From positions 1,302,001 to 1,366,000 of the forward strand of contig CP053162.1 of the NCBI GenBank assembly GCA_014607495.2: a DNA stretch of 64,000 bases, given 5' to 3'. Origin of the DNA: Carposina sasakii. Lineage: Eukaryota > Arthropoda > Insecta > Lepidoptera > Carposinidae. This document shows positions 1 to 11,551 of the stretch, piece after piece; position 1 is the stretch's first letter, and each line of letters begins with the position of its first letter. The translations under genes and the position numbers were made by a program. Below the pieces are notes generated by a model that saw nothing but the letters and a program-made list of their open reading frames with translations, did no database searches and had not been told where the DNA came from.

Positions 1-186
1 TGAAAAAATCTTGCTACACGCGTCAATGTGCATTTATGCAGAAAAACGCTGTCTATTTACTTAACCTTGGGCCCTAATATTTTGGAAACCAGACACTTCC
101 CAGGTATGCTTCCATGGAGAAAATGATCGTGATGATGAGGAAGATTTCGTAGTTTTCGGGAACGTTGACGACCAAAAATCATCCTG
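1..186 (-). mobile_element. MITE family 2 (CAGGGTG..TA), cut by window start
   Basis: This is the end of a non-autonomous DNA transposon whose other half lies outside the window. It ends in ATCCTG followed by TA and matches near-full copies at 16307, 37812, 53855 and 55279 along its length, including the blocks aacgttgacgaccaaaaatc and tcccaggtatgcttccatgg. It has no coding capacity: the small reading frame across it reappears in the other copies and is a shadow of the repeat. Confidence 0.75.
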
Positions 187-187
187 T

Positions 188-421
188 ATAATCACGCCTT
201 TATCCCTTACGGGGTAGGCTGAGTACCAAGGGCCGATAGAAAAGGGCACTTCTGACCAATTTTGAGGGTATAGTTGAGATGTACAAGTTCGGCTAGTAGT
301 GACAGGTGGTCAGCCCATCGCCTACAAAACACCAAGACCCTCTTGTCCATCTACTGACTTGTACAGTATGCCCGGCAAGAGAAGCAGCTGTCGTATTATA
401 CATTTTTTTTTCACTCCCAGA
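188..421 (-). repeat. Dispersed repeat family C copy (ATATGTATG tail)
   Basis: This is a reverse-orientation copy of a roughly 250-bp repeat, also at 7828, 16812 and, partially, at 15508 and 21563. Shared blocks include ctaccccgtaagggataaag and tctcaactataccctcaaaa. The 3' end next to a short ATGT-rich tail is the part kept in the partial copy at 21563, which suggests a LINE- or SINE-type origin. No class is certain. Confidence 0.6.
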
Positions 422-764
422 GCTTGTACATGTATCTTATCTTTTATCTTGTAAGTTGTATTTTTTGTATATGTGAAAATAAAAATAATGAATAAAAATA
501 AGATTAGTTGGGTAAGAAGGAACCAGATTCTTACTTTCGTATTCACATGAGTTGGGATTCGCAACAAAAATATTTTTTACTCTTCTTAACTTCTTAAGAT
601 AATAATACCTAAAGGGTTAGTTTGTTTAAACCACCTCGTAAATATTTTATATGAATGAATGAGTTGTACCTGCGTAAAAATCTTGTAAAGGTATTTTATT
701 GTCAAGGTCATGCACAGTTGTAGGTATTCGCAATACAATATCTTTTATATGACACTGTCTAGAT

Positions 765-947
765 CAGTGGTTCCCAAAGTGGTCTATGTGGATCTCCAGG
801 GGTCCACAAGGGACTCGATGGGGGTCTACGTTGGCGTGCAAAAATGGGATTTCACAATTAATTTGTATGTGTTGTATGTAGGGGGTCCACCAGAACCAGT
901 TAACTTTTGAAAGGGGTCTATGAAAAATGAAAGTTTGGGAACCCCTG
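765..947. mobile_element. hAT-type MITE with 8-bp target duplication
   Basis: The terminal inverted repeats CAGTGGTTCCCAAAGTGG and, at the right end, the complement of CAGGGGTTCCCAAACTTTC bracket 183 bp. The flanks GTCTAGAT (757-764) and GTCTAGAC (948-955) match at 7 of 8 positions, as expected for the 8-bp duplication of the hAT superfamily. There is no transposase inside, so it would depend on an autonomous hAT element elsewhere. The short reading frame across it is incidental. Confidence 0.8.
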
Positions 948-955
948 GTCTAGAC

Positions 956-2340
956 TAAAAGCCTTAAAAATGGGATAAGTATAATAAAAAAATTTATAAC
1001 TTAAGCTGATATTTTGTTTATCCCGTTATATATCAATAAATTTGTCAACCGCAGTAAATAACAATGACCCGAATCCTATGAACTGAATGATAGGTATCTT
1101 AAACTATGTACTTGAATTTTTATTTTTTTTTAAAGTGAATTGGGGTGTCTCAGCGGACATAATAAAAGATGTTTAGAGTCTACACGTATATTTGTTCCAC
1201 AATCCTGTACAGTACTTATTGTATTTTATATAATTTTGTGCACCACAGAGAGGATGATCTGGCACAGGTTGAAAGTAGACAGCTGTCAAAAGTCGAATGT
1301 CAGGTAGAAGACTTTCAGGCTTCTAAGATTTGCTATCGTTGTTAGCAAAATTCTGAATATATATCAAAGCGAGATAGATAGATAACAATAAAAAATTAAA
1401 TATGAAGAAAAAAAAAATGTAACGCAATAGCATTCAATAACATTGAAACAGAAAAAAAAGATATAAAAAATGACATTAGATAACAAGCAAAACGTGTGAA
1501 AGTATGTAAAACTCTGTCAGATTTCTAGACATATAAGTCATGTTACTCACTTACTTAGCATATTATTATGCCATAAACAAGTTTTCAGCTAAGTGCTGCG
1601 ACGCACGAAGACGGGAGACGAAAGGACGCCGCTATAAGCAATGCAGAACAATATTCAAGTCGTGGTTTCCCAATACTAATAGAATTAGGTAAGGTTTAAA
1701 AAACCTTAAATCTAAATTTTTTTTTTCAATGTTTCAATAAAATCATCCATCTATTTATCCAACTTTTATCCTTAATGCGCATAATGTCTGTATTTATTTT
1801 ACGGCGAAATTAATTCTAATGAAATTTGGTACACCGGTAGACCGATGAAGATCCAAGGAATACTTAAGAATCTTTTAACCCTGGACATGACGCCTTTTGA
1901 TTTGCATCTGTAGTCTACGCATACAAAGTCGCGATAAAAGGTTAGTAGCAAAATAATCCGTTTCTCTATCCCATGGATTGAAAGCGAAGTTGGAAAACCT
2001 TTTAAAAGTACACCCGGCCCTTGCCGAACGTTTCCGAACATTTCCTAGCCGACTGAGAACAATAAAATGATTTTAGCGGCTCCTAAAAACGCCTGAAATC
2101 GCGGGAGCCGTCCAATCTCCTTAACAAGATCCTCGAGTCCGGCATAGAATAGATAACCACAGTAGGTATACATAAAGAATAAATAAAACTAGAGCTTAAC
2201 CAAAGAACGTTGTATAAAAACGTCAACGTTATTACAAAAAAAAAAAAAAAAATGTTGGTATATTTATTTATTTGGAACAAGAATGCCATTATACATAACC
2301 ATACTGCTATCAAACGTTATTTTAAGTAGTAAACCTTAGT
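956..2340. other. AT-rich stretch without recognised genes
   Basis: The stretch holds AT-rich DNA with homopolymer runs and a short GATA repeat near 1375. The segment 1799-2045 has the wording of Helitron-type filler (aaatttggtacaccggtaga) but no end that I can define. I see no conserved coding pattern. Confidence 0.5.
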
Positions 2341-2349
2341 TTTTGGCCC

Positions 2350-2902
2350 AAAACTGGCTGGGGACTGGATTAGGGTGGAACGTCTATTCCACCGTAATCC
2401 ATTGGTTAAATCAATTTATGAGTTGATTTTCACTTCATACAGTCTCAATGGCATTTTTGCATGACCTTGATTACAAGAATGCAGAATCATTTAAAATAGC
2501 TTTGTATTTTTTAGAATAACAACTTTTTTTTTTTATATAATTTTAGGTTTACGAGTAAAATACGAGTAAGTTTTAAAATGAGTTTATGCGAAAAGATATA
2601 CCTACTCGTAAATCAAAAGAAATTGTATGTACGTAATGCATAATAATCAAAATAGCCTTATCCTGTGATCAGGTTAACTATTGAGCTGAGTGCATATTAA
2701 ATGTAGGTACTTATATTTGTAGTAAATATAGGATATAGTTATTAAAATTATAAGTAGTTACTTGTACATGACCTGTGCACAGAAACAAATCCATTGATGG
2801 ATTAGAGTGTATTCAGAAACAGAATAAAATTCATCAATGGATTTGACCAATGGATTATAATGGAAAAGACGTTCCACTCTCATCCAGTCTCCAGCCAGTT
2901 TT
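2350..2902. mobile_element. Non-autonomous DNA transposon with long inverted ends
   Basis: The left end AAAACTGGCTGGGGACTGGA and the reverse complement of the right end (2838-2902) match over about 60 bp, including the motif GGAACGTC..TTCCA and a copy of aatccattggt. The interior is AT-rich and non-coding. A further partial copy of the inner arm follows at about 2907-2990. The target duplication is not clear, so the superfamily is unassigned. Confidence 0.6.
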
Positions 2903-3148
2903 ATGCTAGCGGATTAGAGTACACTAAAATGTGGAATATAATCCATTAATGGATTTGACCAATGAATTAGAGTGGAATAGGACTAGTTTTCTAATAACAT
3001 TGCCAATCTTAATTTCGTCGCCATATTTTTTTTTGTTAATATCTATTTGACGAGTAGCAGGATTGTTTCCATTGTGAAAGTGATATCCCTCTACACCGTC
3101 TATAGTGGCGTCTATAATCCTGCGTTGTGAGTTCATAGTAACCAATAT

Positions 3149-3412
3149 CATCATCATCATCAACAACAGCCTATTGCAGTCCACTGCTGGACGTAGGCCT
3201 CCCCCAGGGCACGCCACAAGACTGCCATGAGGGGTATTTTCCCATAGTCACCACGCTGGGCAGACGGGTTGGTGACCGCAGTTTGTATTTTGGACTATGT
3301 TGTCAACACGGGAGGCGCTGCTGCCCACCTCCCGGGAACCCTTAATCGCCTCGTACTATACCCACGGGCAGACATGGGGTGGTACGAATTCTACTCTGCC
3401 GGCACCACGTGG
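3149..3412 (-). repeat. SINE-like family B, near full length
   Basis: This is a reverse-orientation copy of the repeat that begins near TGGTGCCGGCAGAGTAGA and ends cagtggactgcaataggctg plus a short GAT or GAA tail. The flanks carry CCAATAT at 3142-3148 and 3413-3419, a plausible 7-bp target duplication. The variable trinucleotide tail and the 5' truncation of other copies point to LINE-driven retrotransposition. I see no clear tRNA A or B box, so the origin of the head is unknown. Confidence 0.7.
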
Positions 3413-3811
3413 CCAATATACATTTTTTTAAATACTTGTCAGAATTTTCATGTGAGCGTAATTGCGATAGTTTCATATAATGAAGAAAAATAAAGCTAAC
3501 CCGGATTTTCTACTATCGATAAAGGTAATAAAACCGTATATGACACAATACACATAAACAGTGTGGCTGTTATTTTAGGCTGTGACAAGAATAGGACACA
3601 CCCAAGCCCGCATATAGGAAAAGAATAGGCATTTATCATTCGGAATGATCTGTCTATTCTGTTTTTATGTCACAATAACAGTGGATTGTTATCCAAAGGA
3701 ATCTTATTACGGATGCCTTTGCTGGAATCCATGGATGGGATATATAAGAACTCATATTATAGTGTGTGTTTTGTGAATTGTTAGTGGATTTAATGTTATA
3801 GTACTATTTAA

Positions 3812-4028
3812 GCCTCGAGCACACCAGATGCGTGTGCGTGCACGTAAGCGTAGACTTACACGTACCTCTGAGTTTAATATATGGAACTGTCACCGCTTGA
3901 CGTCTATGCTTACGTTTACGCATACGCATCCGGCCTGCCCGTGCCTATACAGCTCCATACATTACAACTCAGGGGTACGTGTACGTCTACGCTTACGTGC
4001 ACGCATACGCATCCGGGGTGCTCGAGGC
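3812..4028. mobile_element. CTCGAG hairpin MITE, copy 1
   Basis: This is a near-perfect foldback: both ends carry the CTCGAGCAC..GGATGCGT pattern in inverted orientation, and the inside alternates acgt-rich words (cgtaagcgtagacgtacacg) that pair with the other arm. Related copies lie at 5046, 23206 and 34458. TTTAA occurs on both sides, but other copies do not show a consistent target duplication. It is non-coding. Confidence 0.75.
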
Positions 4029-4160
4029 TTTAAGAAATGACCAACTCTAAAATTTCACAAAAAAATAGACTGTGTAGAGATCACTAGTGAAACTGAACAT
4101 ACCTACAATCCTGAAATGTGGTAGTCAGAATCCACAGCAATGTTTAGTATGTAGGGACAG

Positions 4161-4408
4161 GGGGCCAATTCTCGAAAAGTCTCGAGTGGAACGAAGCTGA
4201 AACGATTTGTACTTAACGGTGAAGTAATTAGTCACATTTCAGGACGAGACAGATACTTGTTTTTATTCTGTCATACTTGCGAGTGATGCGTGCTAAAATA
4301 TACCTTGTTACTCAAGCGGTAAGTATATACATATTGCTTCGCACCGCGTTTCGTTAACGGTTCGTTAGTGGTTCCGTTTCGGCTCAAAAATTTTCAAGAA
4401 TTGCCCCT
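4161..4408. mobile_element. GGGGGCAATTCT MITE, copy 1
   Basis: The inverted ends GGGGCCAATTCTCGAAAA and TTTTCAAGAATTGCCCC bracket about 248 bp. The same element in the opposite arrangement occurs at 25046-25271, sharing the words gacagaataaaaac, ctcgagtggaa and gcggtaagtata. A diverged relative is visible within 36313-36700. It is non-coding. Confidence 0.65.
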
Positions 4409-4487
4409 TATCAGTAACTAGTTCGCCTGAGAGAAGTCCAGAGTTTCTTATTGACTCTTACCACATACACGAAAGGAGATGCAAAAT

Positions 4488-4560
4488 ACCCTCCTATGGC
4501 AGTTAGCCTTGTGGCGTGACCTGAGGGAAGCCTACGTCCAGCAGTGGACTGTAATAGTGA
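4488..4560 (+). repeat. SINE-like family B, 3' fragment
   Basis: The sequence from ggcagttagccttgtggcgt to gtccagcagtggactgtaat matches the last 70 bases of family B and is followed by a short A run. It is 5'-truncated with no clear target duplication. Confidence 0.6.
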
Positions 4561-5045
4561 AAAAAAAAATAGCTATATTAAAAAGGAGAAATTCTTTTGT
4601 AGTAAGATTATCAAGAAAGTTGAATACTAACAAATGAGTATAAGCAATTTAATTTATTTATATTCTGTGTTCTTAATCACTTTTACATTCGCAGAATATT
4701 AATGTTATCAGCAGCTCTACAAGCAATTTTAATTAAATTTGTTCCCATGCGTATTTTAATATTTTGCTTACTTCATTTACATTTTTTCCACCATTTTTTT
4801 CTTTGATCTATCATTACGTTATGTAAATTTTGTTAATTTTACTAGGTTGTTATTTATTGGATAAAATGTATAATTTGGTAGAAATTAATTAAGATTTCTC
4901 TAAATACGTCAAAGAAAGAATTAAACAATGGTTACAGATAGATTATTGGCCAATTTCAATCGATCAAAATAATCTCGGTTTTTTAATCACAATTTTGTAT
5001 GAAAACAATTGAAGATTTAGCCCGAAATCTGAAATATGCAATAAA

Positions 5046-5263
5046 GTCTCGAGCACACCGGATGCGTATTTGTACACGTAAGCGTAGACGTACACGTACC
5101 TTTGAGTTATAATGTATTGAACTGTATAGGCACGGGCAGACCGGATGCGTATGCGTAGACGTAAGCATAGACGTCAAGCGGTGACAGTTCTATACATTAA
5201 ACTCAGAGGTACGTGTACGTCTACGCTTACGTGCACGCATACGCATCCGGTGTGCTCGAGCCT
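5046..5263. mobile_element. CTCGAG hairpin MITE, copy 2
   Basis: This is the same foldback as at 3812, with ends TCTCGAGCACACCGGATGCG and CGCATCCGGTGTGCTCGAG. The arms are highly similar to the other copies, indicating a shared and fairly recent source. It is non-coding. Confidence 0.75.
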
Positions 5264-5599
5264 TGCGATAAGAGCTCTAGAGCGTGCTATAATATACATG
5301 CAAACATACACTCGAAAAACATAACCTTCCTTTTGGCGTAGTCGGATAAAAAGTCGACCTAGTTTCAATCTCTGCCACGTGCGTGATAACTTTGTTGAGA
5401 TATAGGTTTTGACAGGTTATTCAAAGACCCTCTTCATTCGTTATTTAATTTTAGGAATGTCGCCGTTTGATTCTATCGCTTTTATCAAGATATCAATTTG
5501 CTGTCTGGCGATATCTTCGGCCGTTTCACGATTTATTTGTTTTACTCGTATTTTTAAATCGGTACGAAAAACTGAGTAGGAATGCATACATCACGCCCA

Positions 5600-6180
5600 T
5601 TATCCTCCAAAGAGGTTTTTTTATATTAAATAGGCTTACGTTTGACCACAACGTGCCTGATGGTAAGCATCGTTACAGTCTAAAGGTGGGTTCTCACGGT
5701 CCGTGATTTCGCGGACGGACGCGGACGCGCCGACGGCTACGGACGGACGCGCACCGTGGACGCTCCGTTTCCCACGATCCGTGGTGCGGGCTGGTGCGCG
5801 TCCGTCCGTAATATCACGCACCGTGGGATCCCACCTTAAGATGGAGCGCGTTTACCTAAAAGAAACCGGTTCACTCTCGACTTGAAGACCGCAAGATTAA
5901 AGTTCACGGGGAACAGGGATTCAGGCAGGGAGTTCCACAGCTTGGCGTTCGTTGGCCGTTCGCACTTTGAATATAGAAGCAAAACGCATAGTACGAGTTT
6001 TCGGCACTTCAACTGTGAACCGGTGTCTCCTTGAGGTTTCCCTGGATGTTTGATGGTACTCGTAGAAGGGTGCTGGGGGAATTAGGTCGTGAAGTCCCAA
6101 CGCACTCCCCGAAATGTAACCTGTAGAATAGGTTGGGCAGACGTGTGCAAAATACACACCATCTTCTCACCGGTTAACCT
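5600..6180 (-). pseudogene. LINE (CR1/Jockey-type) 3' end, C-terminal RT region remnant
   Basis: Read on the minus strand, the segment encodes the conserved tail found at the end of many lepidopteran CR1/Jockey-type LINE polyproteins: an [10 protein letters not shown] block, then [16 protein letters not shown], and after a frame change [16 protein letters not shown] and a TAA stop at 5837-5839. At least one frameshift or internal change (near 5920) separates the blocks, so it is dead. The 3' untranslated part continues beyond the stop but is split by a 153-bp MITE (5684-5836). The upstream RT and endonuclease domains are missing, so it is a 5'-truncated insertion. The clade call rests on my recognition of the tail and is approximate. 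Confidence 0.7.
5684..5836. mobile_element. MITE with TAA duplication inside a LINE stop codon
   Basis: The inverted ends AGGTGGGTTCTCACGGTCCG and the complement of CACGCACCGTGGGATCCCACCT bracket a CpG-rich core. TAA lies on both sides (5681-5683 and 5837-5839). A 3-bp TWA duplication fits the PIF/Harbinger superfamily. Removing the element restores a continuous LINE sequence, which defines its borders. Confidence 0.75.
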
Positions 6181-6189
6181 ATTAAGTTC

Positions 6190-7020
6190 CACGTGGTAAG
6201 GGGTTAAGCTTAAGCGCTTTTCGGGGACATATACAACAATTTAACGTGCGGTAACGAATAAATAGGTAAGTATTATAAGTTAGCGTCAGAGCCTCGTCCG
6301 TTAAATAGCAAGGTGCGCCATGGCAAGGTGAGGTGGACTAGGAGTGAACAGATTAATAAAATATTTAATTCTATCAGACGTCACAATTCGGAAGTTCTAA
6401 TTTCCATCGAGGGCTCGCCCACCACCGGGCCCTACGTGCTCTGCTGATCCTCGGATCTGCCGACTCATAGTCACGACCATAATACATGTACTTGTGGTTG
6501 CATGCTAGGTGCTTGTATCTGGCTTCTAGTTGCGACTGTATAGGTAGTGTCTTGTGTTCGTTCGAGTATACCTACATACGTCATGTGTATACCTACATAA
6601 TTCAATTTAAAAAAAAATTTAAACAGATCATTGTGATATATGAAACTTTAGAACAATGTTTAAACCTTTGTTTTTACCTGTCAAAATTTAATAGATCTTA
6701 TCGCTAGTCACTACCTACATAAAGAAATCTAAAAGCCAACAGCAATCAATAAAAATCAAAACAATTGAACTAAGTAACGAACTGAATTAAATACATATAA
6801 AAGAGGCAAAAGAATTCAGCCGACAGTTGACGCTATTGGAAACATTTTTCTTTTAACTTTACAAAGTGTAGAAACACTACGTTTTAAGACTTCACCCGGC
6901 TTTGTTATTCGAACACATTTTATTGGTGGCCAAGTTATAAAAGGAAATCGCAGAGCTGAAATTGATAATTATAAACTAGTACCAAAGAATGGACCGTATT
7001 AGAGAAATATAAAATTTATG
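6190..7020. other. Stretch without recognised genes
   Basis: The stretch is AT-rich, apart from a small GC-rich patch near 6400-6470. Its reading frames are short and lack any family pattern, and I recognise no repeat in it. Confidence 0.45.
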
Positions 7021-7165
7021 TAAGGTGTTTTCAAAATTAGTAATTTACTTTTGACACGAAACTATAAGTATGGGACTAACTCCGAAATAGTGAATAAAAG
7101 TTGTTTCTTTTTACCTACTTATAGTTTCGTGTCAAAAGCAAATCACTAATTTTGAAAACACCTTA
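7021..7165. mobile_element. Short foldback MITE (GGTGTTTTCAAAATTAG)
   Basis: The arm at 7021-7069 (TAAGGTGTTTTCAAAATTAG, then a match to gacacgaaactataag) is repeated in reverse complement at 7117-7165. Relatives with other ends lie at 13112-13254 and 58979-59230 and share gggactaactccgaaatagtg and gttgtttctttttacct. It is non-coding. Confidence 0.7.
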
Positions 7166-7827
7166 TATATGTAGCTACACTGCCGACGAAAACTTAATGT
7201 AAGTGGCCGTAAATGTAGCCTAGCCTATCAGTGATTCTGACGCTATCTTAAAAAACATTATTTTGTAAGATCCTCTGACAAAAATCGCGTGATGTTTTGT
7301 CCAAGGAAAATAAGGATTTATTTTCATGTAAGTACATTTTAGTACATAGATGAAAATGAAAATTTAATTTTATCCTAATTAGGGTAACGTTCCCCTTTCA
7401 TTCTTCCAATCCATTGCTTGTTCATTACGGCACACGAGAAAGTCTGGCGGCTACACCGCAGGTAGTGGATGTTGCATACTTTATTTGCGTTGCGTAAAAC
7501 CGCAGGTTTCTATTGCCAATAATTTAACAGTGACTATAAATTTACTCGCATTTCCCCCTTAATAAAAAATGTTAGCGACATTTAAAAGCAATGAACTGTG
7601 TATAGTGTATAGGTATATAGGTAATAATGGTTTTCATGCCATTAAGTATGAATTTTTCCAATGGTTAGATAGCCTATCGGAGGGATGAAGTTGATGTCTC
7701 TATCCTGATTTCGACTCTAAAAGAATTCTAATTTCAATAAAAACCCTAGGCAATGTTATTAAAATCCTGTCTGTTTTTCGTTTTAAACTATTAAGATTAT
7801 ACAGTACACACCTACTTAGAAATTGTT

Positions 7828-8094
7828 GATGCTTCTATGCTGCTCTGGGAGTGAAAAAAAAAACGTATAATACTACTGCTGCTTCTCTTCCCGGGCATAC
7901 TGTACAAGTCAGTAAAGGGACAAGAGGGTCTTGGTGTTTTGTAGGCGATGGGCTGACCACCTGTCACTACTAACCGAACTTGTACATCTCAACTACACCC
8001 TCAAAATTGGTCAGAAGTAGCGCCATGTGGTTCTATCGGCCCTTGGTGCTTTGCCTACCCCATAAGGGATAAAGGCGTGATTATATGTATGTAA
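7828..8094 (+). repeat. Dispersed repeat family C copy
   Basis: This is a forward copy running from about gcttctatgctgctctggga to ggcgtgattatatgtatg. It is the best-preserved copy, alongside 16812-17087. It has an internal A run after gggagtg and no coding frame shared between copies. Confidence 0.6.
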
Positions 8095-8199
8095 ATTGTT
8101 GATTAAAAAAATGATTGTTCTGTATGTCGTAATATTACCCAATGTTTCAGGTATATATTTATCTTGTATTTTAAAAACAACATCGTTACAGTTGTTCAA

Positions 8200-8660
8200 A
8201 CAGAACTGGACTACTTTGATCCTAAACTCATTTACATTTCAAACGTACCTATGGCCGAGTCTTAAATAAATAAGACAAGTTATCAAATCAGACAACATAC
8301 GTATTCAAATCACACATCTGCAACAAGAAAAATGTTAGTTTGACAAGGGTACTCGGTCGAGGCTGAAACTTCAGTGATTTATAGAATGCAGAGGATTTCG
8401 CTCCAGCCCGTAGATTTCGAGCTTCGCCACTATAAATCTGGAGTCATGCAGATTTTGGGCTTTAAAGCAAGTGCTGTGATTGTGCGGACGATATTAAAGG
8501 AGTTTTATAATACATGGCGCTTGGCTGTCAAGCTATGAAGTTATGCAAAAGCATATGCGAAATGCGATTTGGGCAAAAGCGACATCATTGGGTATTTGTT
8601 TTTCTAACTGGTAATAACAATTAACGGTTTCTAACAACAATAATTTACTATTCTATTATA
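8200..8660. other. Stretch without recognised genes
   Basis: AT-rich DNA with no repeat shared within the window, except that the flanking 8668-8800 segment is repetitive. I see nothing coding. Confidence 0.4.
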
Positions 8661-8667
8661 AAACACG

Positions 8668-8800
8668 ATCGTGTCGGACTTCCGTACCATCGGACTATGA
8701 GAGTTAGGGAATAGAGAGTGCACCGGTGTTTGCGCACATACTTGTGCACTATAATTTCTACTGTGTAGGTGCCTAATCTCCATTGATATTGGATCCTATA
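8668..8800 (+). repeat. Dispersed repeat family D copy
   Basis: The words cgtgtcggacttccgt, gggaatagagagtgcaccg and ttgtgcactataatt match the complement of the segment at 51000-51170. I recognise this as a high-copy lepidopteran repeat but cannot name its class. Confidence 0.5.
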
Positions 8801-8869
8801 CTGATGCTACAGTTTTGGCTGGCTATTCTATCTTGGGCTAGTGCAGCCGTGTAATGTAATGTAAGTCAC

Positions 8870-8950
8870 TTTCACCCTATTTCTTTTGGGAGACCTTAAT
8901 AATACCGGGATTGGCCCACCACTTATTTCTACCTCTGCAACTCCTGTAAG
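8870..8950 (-). repeat. Short dispersed repeat shared with 23128-23200
   Basis: The segment contains gggattggcccaccact and aactcctgtaagccagga, whose complements appear at 23128-23200 in the opposite orientation. It is a low-copy repeat of unknown class. Confidence 0.45.
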
Positions 8951-8959
8951 CCAGGATCA

Positions 8960-10060
8960 ACAGAGACAAACAGAAAAATGCATAACATAGCATAGAAAAT
9001 CCCGGGAGGACCTAACTAACGACTATAAAGCATTATAACCAATAGAAAAACAGAATGTGAAGTATGAACATAGATACGCTTAATACTACCTTAATAACAC
9101 GATTATTATGGTTCCATTATAATTAAGTTCTTTATAACATTGATTTTACTATACGTACAGATTTAAGTGATGTAAAAATCATTACAAGTTGCGCACTCCA
9201 TGATAATTCGAATTGAATTCCACCAAATCGTTACCTAAAGTAAAATATACTAAGTATATTCAAAATAAATGTAATACGCATATACTGTAGTAGTTATGGT
9301 GGGCTAATTGGGCTATGTAGTGCTATTGGTTTGCTTACCACAAACCGCAGTGTAAAGGAAATGTCACCAAGCACTACATTTACTAAACTATTGATGCAAA
9401 TGGGCTTTACTCATTCTAGAGTGATTGTTGATTCGAATGAAAATATACATAGTTAGGAATACGAAGCACTTTATGTAAATTCCGAAATGACACGAATTTC
9501 AGAACTAATATAAGTATTCATACTATGTTCGTACTTGTCGGATTTCCGTATAATTTCGTGAAATATTTATTTATTCATTTAAAGTTTTCTGCTGACTGTG
9601 TTTGCTATTCATTTCCGTGTAGCTTGGGTTATGTAAGCTTCAGAGTTGGTGTGTTTCTATATTACCAAAAAATATACTGTCAGTAGTTTTTTAATTGTTA
9701 AAATAACTACAGTCTCTACAATTTTGTTATTAATTAGTTCACTGCACTTGATTTAAGATTATTATTTTTACTAGATTATTACAAGTTTTCTTAACAGAAA
9801 AACAGACGACTGGCCATTAATAAATTTCTTTGATGTTTTCAATACCACAAGATTCTTTTATGTCAACTTTGAAATCTCCGGAATATACCGTAAGAAATTA
9901 AAAGGTGCCCTTTAATTACGGTTCTAATTAACGTCATTCCTTTGTACAACCAAGAAGAGGGATAATTGTGGAAGTAGATTTGTTTAATAGGAGTTAATAT
10001 AAAAGTTTGTTTTATATTGAAATAACTTATGCAAAAGACTGCTAGGAAGGAGCTTGCGGT
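8960..10060. other. Stretch without recognised genes
   Basis: About 1.1 kb of AT-rich DNA. No open frame has a protein-family pattern, and I found no inverted or direct repeats of note. Confidence 0.45.
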
Positions 10061-10068
10061 TACCTATA

Positions 10069-10334
10069 CAGGGTGTAACAAAAGGGGTATGTTAAGCGAA
10101 AAGCTATGTAAATAGCCCACTAAAAGGAACCTATTCACAAAATTTGACACTCGAAATCACATGTTTATTTTTCCAGATACTCGTAGTACGGAGAATTCCT
10201 AAACAATTCAGAAATAATCATACAATCTTGAAAAACAAACATGTGATTTTGAGTCTCATATTTTGGAAATAGGTTCTCTACAGTGGGTTATTTACATAGC
10301 TTTTCGCTTAACATACCCTTTCTGTTACACCCTG
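10069..10334. mobile_element. MITE family 1 (CAGGGTGTAACA hairpin), intact copy
   Basis: The 266-bp element is almost entirely palindromic. Its left end CAGGGTGTAACAAAAGGGGT is complemented by the right end CCTTTCTGTTACACCCTG, and the arms meet in the centre. TA occurs on both sides (10067-10068, 10335-10336). Other copies are at 22081-22337, at 39037 (split by a LOA element and resumed at 45441), and a fragment at 50168. The TA target suggests Tc1/mariner-type mobilisation. Confidence 0.85.
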
Positions 10335-10838
10335 TATAGAGGAGTAATAAATGTGACAGAATTGTTGCTATTTGTAAACCGTGTGCAAAGTTAAACTGCT
10401 TAGTACGATATTTGACAGCTAATATATATCGAATATCTGTCAAATTAAGCATTAATTTGCATTATCAATGCCAGCCCCCCTAGCATGACGACGCGTCGTG
10501 GATATCGTATCTTCTCATAAAATTCAACATGGCGACTATATTTATCATATTTTGACAGGCTTAATGTCGATAAATCGGTTTATTATATAGTGTTTTTCTC
10601 AGGTCATGCTACTTAGGCTGATATAGATTTTAATTTTCCAGGATAAACTTATTGTTTATTATTCTTTTGACTTCCGTCAATCCACCGTGCAAGCAAAACT
10701 GCTTAGAGCTCTTTCGTGTCTTTTATGGTATTCTAAATCATTTGTTAGATGTAAAAGCACTTACAGCGTTGATACTTAATATTTCTAAGCCTCGAGATAA
10801 TGTTTGTACCATAAAGTTTAAAATTACATACATACTTA

Positions 10839-11301
10839 CAGTGTGGAAGTGACAGCCAGGCAAATATTGATATGGCGACTTCAGACCATGATTCAGAGGC
10901 GGAAACCACTGGAAATTTTCGCAGGAAAATTCTAAAATTTTCTGACTTTTTTAATAAAAAATAATTCTGTTGTTCGTTTAAGTAGGCCTTTAATAATGAC
11001 TTTCAAACAAAATTTTAACCTATGGATGATTTTCAAAAAAAGTTTGTTCCAAAAAAGTTCAAAATACTGATCAACCCAACCAAATGGAGAGTCACAAGTG
11101 GTCCATAAAACAGTAATGTATCACACAATAACCAATAAGCCGAGGTCACAGGATCACCCGATACAATTAGCGCGGAAAGCAAACATTGCGGATAAACAAA
11201 TTGAAAATGCATTTCCTGCGAGTAATAACACTGTCGTATAACTTAAAACAATGGTACTCGTTTAGTATTTCAGTATTTGCCTGGCTGTCACCCACACCCT
11301 G
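10839..11301. mobile_element. MITE family 3 (CAGNGTG + TGACAGCCAGGCAAATA ends)
   Basis: The left end CAGTGTGGAAGTGACAGCCA and the right end complement of GCCTGGCTGTCACCCACACCCTG form inverted termini of about 30 bp flanked by TA. The interior carries the words ctgatcaacc, cacacaataaccaataagcc and gcgagtaataacactg, shared with copies at 15583-15833 and 45551-46983. The small reading frames on both strands here follow the repeat and are not genes. Confidence 0.75.
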
Positions 11302-11551
11302 TATACAGATGACTGTGTACCCAAAATGGGTTAGCCAGAACTGCAGGAACATGAAGGATATCCTAAAGTCACGTGGGGCCAAATGCAAACGATCAAGTGA
11401 TCCTTCTAGCTCATCGTCTATCATGTCGATGCGATTCTAGATCCATCATTCATCACAAGATGTAAAGTATTTCTATTTTTTGTCGTCTATCTTCTATATC
11501 TACATACATACATACATATATGTAATCACTCCTTTATCCCTTCTATATATA

